Source: an uncultured Lachnospiraceae bacterium
GTDB lineage: Bacteria; Bacillota; Clostridia; Lachnospirales; Lachnospiraceae
DNA length: 6,976 nt
NCBI GenBank assembly: GCA_902803355.1
Contig: CADCPP010000175.1
Location: 1-6,976 of the forward strand
Reading direction: 5' to 3'
Positions 5,726 to 6,976 of this stretch are shown piece by piece (position 1 is the first letter of the stretch; every line of letters starts with the position of its first letter). Below the pieces are notes generated by a model. The model saw only the letters and a program-made list of their open reading frames with translations. It was not told the DNA's origin and did no database searches. The position numbers and the translations under genes are program-made.

Positions 5726-6975
5726 GACTTTTTTCCAAACAGTTTTCTGAGGCCCCTGGGCTCAGAAACGGCTTTTGCCTCGAGGAAGGCAAGGATCCTG
5801 CTGCAGATGCTTTCCGCGTCCAGACCGAGCTTCTTTCGCAGCTCATCCGGCTTGCCCTGCGGCACAAAGCCATCCGCGGGTTCGAGATTCAGAACATCCG
5901 CTTTGATCTTTTCACGGAACACAAAATCCTCCACGGCTTCACCCAGTCCGCCGCTGCGTTCACTTTCACTGAGTACAACGATCAGGCTGTGTCTTCCGGC
6001 CAGATCGCGGAGAAGCGCTTCATCCAGCGGCTTGAGGAAACGGGCATTGATCACAGTAGGGTGAAGACCGGATCTGCCGAGCATTTCGCTGAGCTGAAGC
6101 GCTGTTTTTACCATCGTTCCGGCAGCAAAGAGCAGGATATCTTCTCCTTCGCTCAGGATCTCGGCTTTGCCGAATTCAACAGGCGCGCGGTGATCGCTGA
6201 CAGATTCCGGGGCGGCGCCCCGCGGATAACGGATCGCCAGGGGATGCGCAAAGCTCAGGGAATATTCGAGCATTTCCTGCAGCTCCTTTCCGTCCCTGGG
6301 TGCAAGGATGGTCATGTTCGGGCAGGAACGCAGATAACTCACATCCAGCATGCCCTGATGGGTCTCGCCGTCCTCTCCGACGATCCCGGCACGGTCGATC
6401 AGCAGATGGACCGGCAGGTCCTGCAGGCAGACATCGTGGATGATCTGATCATAAGCCCTCTGCAGGAAGGTGGAGTAGATGCATACGTAAGGTTTGAGGC
6501 CGCCCTTGGCAAGTCCTGCCGCAAAGCTGACCGCATGTTCTTCCGCGATCCCTACGTCAAAGAAGCGGTAAGGATATTGTGCTTCAAAACGGCTCAGGCC
6601 CGTTCCGTATGCCATGGCGGCTGTAACCGCGACGACTGTCCGGTCTTTTTCCGCCATCTCCAGCAGCTTTTCCGAGGCGTGATCGGTATACGTCTTTTTC
6701 GGCTCGGAAAGGCTTTCTCCGGTTGCCGGAACGAAGGGACCGATCCCATGGAAGCGCTCCGGATCCTCTTCGGCAAACGGATAGCCTTTGCCTTTTTGCG
6801 TGATCACATGTACGATCACGGCCTTGTTCATGCGTCGGGCATCTTCAAACGCCGCCGTCATCTTTTTGATATTGTGTCCGTCTACCGGGCCAAGATAGGT
6901 AAGATCCATATCTTCAAACAGCATATCCGGTACGACTAGCTGCTTCAGACTGCTTTTCACCCGGGAAATGCCGGA
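5722..6975 (-). CDS. dxs: 1-deoxy-D-xylulose-5-phosphate synthase (5' end cut by window edge)
   Basis: Thiamine-diphosphate enzyme that condenses pyruvate and glyceraldehyde 3-phosphate to DXP, the first step of the MEP isoprenoid pathway and a source for thiamine and pyridoxal synthesis. There are 417 visible codons; the frame stays open to the right edge, so the GTG at 6960 is internal. About 225 N-terminal residues are missing, including the GDG cofactor/metal motif. Seen in order: YLGPVDGHN, the pyrimidine-binding domain with the catalytic glutamate in DVGIAEEHAV, STFLQRAYDQ, DRAGIVGEDGETHQG, RYPRG, and the C-terminal transketolase domain (NARFLKPLD, SERSGGLGE). Aligning from memory with E. 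coli Dxs, H299, E370, Y392, R398, R420, D427 and H431 all find counterparts at one constant offset of 225, so this part is intact. A basic tail ends the protein. It is the first visible gene of the operon and overlaps tlyA by four bases. Confidence 0.96.
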   Translation of the reverse strand, partial: SGISRVKSSLKQLVVPDMLFEDMDLTYLGPVDGHNIKKMTAAFEDARRMNKAVIVHVITQKGKGYPFAEEDPERFHGIGPFVPATGESLSEPKKTYTDHASEKLLEMAEKDRTVVAVTAAMAYGTGLSRFEAQYPYRFFDVGIAEEHAVSFAAGLAKGGLKPYVCIYSTFLQRAYDQIIHDVCLQDLPVHLLIDRAGIVGEDGETHQGMLDVSYLRSCPNMTILAPRDGKELQEMLEYSLSFAHPLAIRYPRGAAPESVSDHRAPVEFGKAEILSEGEDILLFAAGTMVKTALQLSEMLGRSGLHPTVINARFLKPLDEALLRDLAGRHSLIVVLSESERSGGLGEAVEDFVFREKIKADVLNLEPADGFVPQGKPDELRKKLGLDAESICSRILAFLEAKAVSEPRGLRKLFGKKS

Positions 6976-6976
6976 G

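Noticed and set aside
4916..6064. Long plus-strand open frame (382 codons) antisense to tlyA and dxs
   Set aside because: It lies entirely opposite two genes with clear catalytic motifs, has no ribosome binding site or recognisable domain, and its composition (many Arg, His, Phe, Ser runs) is that of a complement-strand shadow in GC-rich coding DNA.
5989..6939. Plus-strand open frame (316 codons) antisense to dxs
   Set aside because: Shadow of the conserved dxs frame; no motif, no promoter or ribosome binding site of its own.
6958..6960. GTG at 6960 (minus) as the dxs start
   Set aside because: It is in the middle of a conserved enzyme; about 225 upstream residues are expected and the frame continues to the edge.

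Overview
This window looks like part of a chromosome from a Gram-positive, Clostridia-type bacterium. The evidence is the gene order dxs-tlyA-nadK-recN on one strand, a LexA with a matching Bacillus/Clostridium-type (Cheo/DinR) operator array, a YneA-like LysM protein, and strong AGGAGG-type ribosome binding sites. Base composition is moderately GC-rich. The gene sequences resemble Lachnospiraceae or relatives, but that placement is an inference from memory of the families, not from a search.

Layout. (1) At the left edge is the 3' part of a tyrosine recombinase (+), ending at 1030, with all six catalytic-site residues visible. (2) A convergent intergenic strip (1031-1131) holds a GC-rich, GNRA-looped terminator that serves the minus-strand gene. 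(3) A small membrane-anchored LysM protein (-, 1132-1473) resembles YneA, the SOS-induced cell-division suppressor. (4) A divergent control region (1474-1712) has two good promoters and up to five LexA boxes. (5) lexA (+, 1713-2342) follows. (6) A 13-bp-stem bidirectional terminator lies between lexA and the facing operon. (7) A tightly packed minus-strand operon, read right to left, contains dxs (cut by the right edge), tlyA, nadK and recN. Its junctions are a 4-base overlap, a 2-base gap and a 9-base gap.

How it fits together. The left half is a compact SOS module. LexA represses itself and the divergent YneA-like division inhibitor from a shared operator region. The neighbouring Xer-type recombinase may be functionally related (chromosome dimer resolution or another site-specific recombination), but it has its own orientation and its promoter lies outside the window. 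The right half is a conserved housekeeping operon combining isoprenoid precursor synthesis (Dxs), an S4/FtsJ-type RNA methyltransferase (TlyA), NADP supply (NadK) and the SMC-like DNA repair ATPase RecN. The arginine repressor gene (argR/ahrC) that often sits between nadK and recN in Firmicutes is absent.

No tRNA, rRNA, CRISPR array, insertion sequence or unfamiliar multigene system was seen. The most noteworthy structure is the roughly symmetric 2-1-2 arrangement of LexA boxes between the yneA-like gene and lexA.
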